From NCBI GenBank assembly GCA_031554275.1, contig JAVBKB010000124.1, positions 1-6,881 on the forward strand: DNA of 6,881 nt. Reading direction: 5' to 3'. Shown one piece after another: positions 6,637 through 6,881 of this stretch. Each line of letters starts with the position of its first letter. Position 1 is the stretch's first letter. This DNA is from JAVBKB01 sp031554275. GTDB lineage: Bacteria; Bacillota; Bacilli; JARBTR01. The translations under genes and the position numbers were made by a program. Under the pieces are notes generated by a model that was not told the DNA's origin, made no database searches, and saw only the letters and a list, made by a program, of their open reading frames with translations.

Positions 6637-6681
6637 AAAAAGAAGTGAATAGCCGAAATTGATTGCATTTCACTTCTTTTT
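6637..6681. terminator. Bidirectional intrinsic terminator between convergent genes
   Basis: AAAAAGAAGTGAA (6637-6649) pairs perfectly with TTCACTTCTTTTT (6669-6681), a 13-bp stem around a 19-base loop. The A-tract and T-tract ends supply a U-run on both strands, so it can end the rightward membrane-protein transcript and the leftward TetR-type transcript. The stem is only moderately G+C-rich. Confidence 0.7.
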
Positions 6682-6735
6682 CTGCAGTACAGACAATGGC
6701 AATGGTTAAAATGACGTAAAATAAGACAGAGCATT

Positions 6736-6881
6736 TTACTCTTCCTTTAAGTTATTAGGTTTAATTGATTTTGTCACCTCGTGATATACTCCGCTTAATA
6801 GCATGGAACGAATTAATCTCAAAATTTCCTCAGAAGATAATACTTTTCCATTTTTATACCAAAACGTAAGTGTTGAAATTA
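6736..6881 (-). CDS. C-terminal end of a TetR/AcrR-family regulator (runs off the right edge)
   Basis: On the minus strand an open frame enters from the right edge and ends at TAA (6736-6738), giving 47 codons. The sequence includes TFWYKNGKVLSSEEILRLI and then RSMLLSGVYHEV. The pattern W-x-x-N-G, a short linker, S-x-E-E-I, and a final helix ending M-L-x-x-G-V is typical of the last two helices of TetR-type ligand-binding domains. The DNA-binding helix-turn-helix lies outside the window, so the assignment rests on the tail alone. It converges on the YhgE-like fragment across a shared terminator; TetR regulators next to YhgE/Pip or ABC-2 permeases usually repress them in response to a toxic ligand. 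That role is inference. Confidence 0.6.
   Translation of the reverse strand, partial: ISTLTFWYKNGKVLSSEEILRLIRSMLLSGVYHEVTKSIKPNNLKEE

Overview
The window looks like a chromosomal segment from a low-to-moderate G+C Gram-positive bacterium of the Bacillales, possibly the Planococcaceae/Sporosarcina side. The evidence is the conserved order phoP-phoR-polA, Bacillus-type protein sequences, GGAGG-type ribosome binding sites and a DNA polymerase I with a degenerate proofreading domain. The genus is inference.

Layout. Bases 1-239 carry the N-terminal part of a minus-strand gene for a small coiled-coil protein with a W-R-G turn, resembling YwqH/DUF5082-type proteins of type VIIb secretion loci (tentative). 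It has its own extended -10 promoter. Bases 240-780 hold no convincing gene, but contain several inverted repeats and, at the right end, the probable phoP promoter with a 7-1-7 palindrome over the expected start site. Bases 781-2912 are phoP and phoR, translationally coupled by a TAATG overlap. A 123-bp gap follows, then full-length polA (3036-5675).

Right of polA the usual Bacillus neighbour mutM is absent. In its place, 20 bp after the polA stop, is a patchwork of gene remains. First comes a short fragment resembling the C-terminal tail of a subtilase-type (S8) protein, with an apparent +1 frameshift in a run of eight A. It runs directly into the headless C-terminal half of a YhgE/Pip-like, ABC-2-type membrane protein (to 6523). 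A 13-bp bidirectional terminator (6637-6681) separates this from a convergent minus-strand gene, whose last 47 codons look like the ligand-binding end of a TetR/AcrR regulator. A TetR regulator beside a YhgE-like membrane protein suggests a decayed efflux module.

How the genes work together. PhoP and PhoR form the phosphate-limitation two-component system. Here PhoR has two membrane helices joined by a very short loop and lacks the extracytoplasmic sensor domain of B. subtilis PhoR, so sensing should rest on its HAMP and PAS regions. PolA is the housekeeping repair and Okazaki-fragment polymerase. I see no complete undescribed system. The most informative points are the sensor-less PhoR, the chimeric scar after polA, and the palindrome at the phoP promoter.
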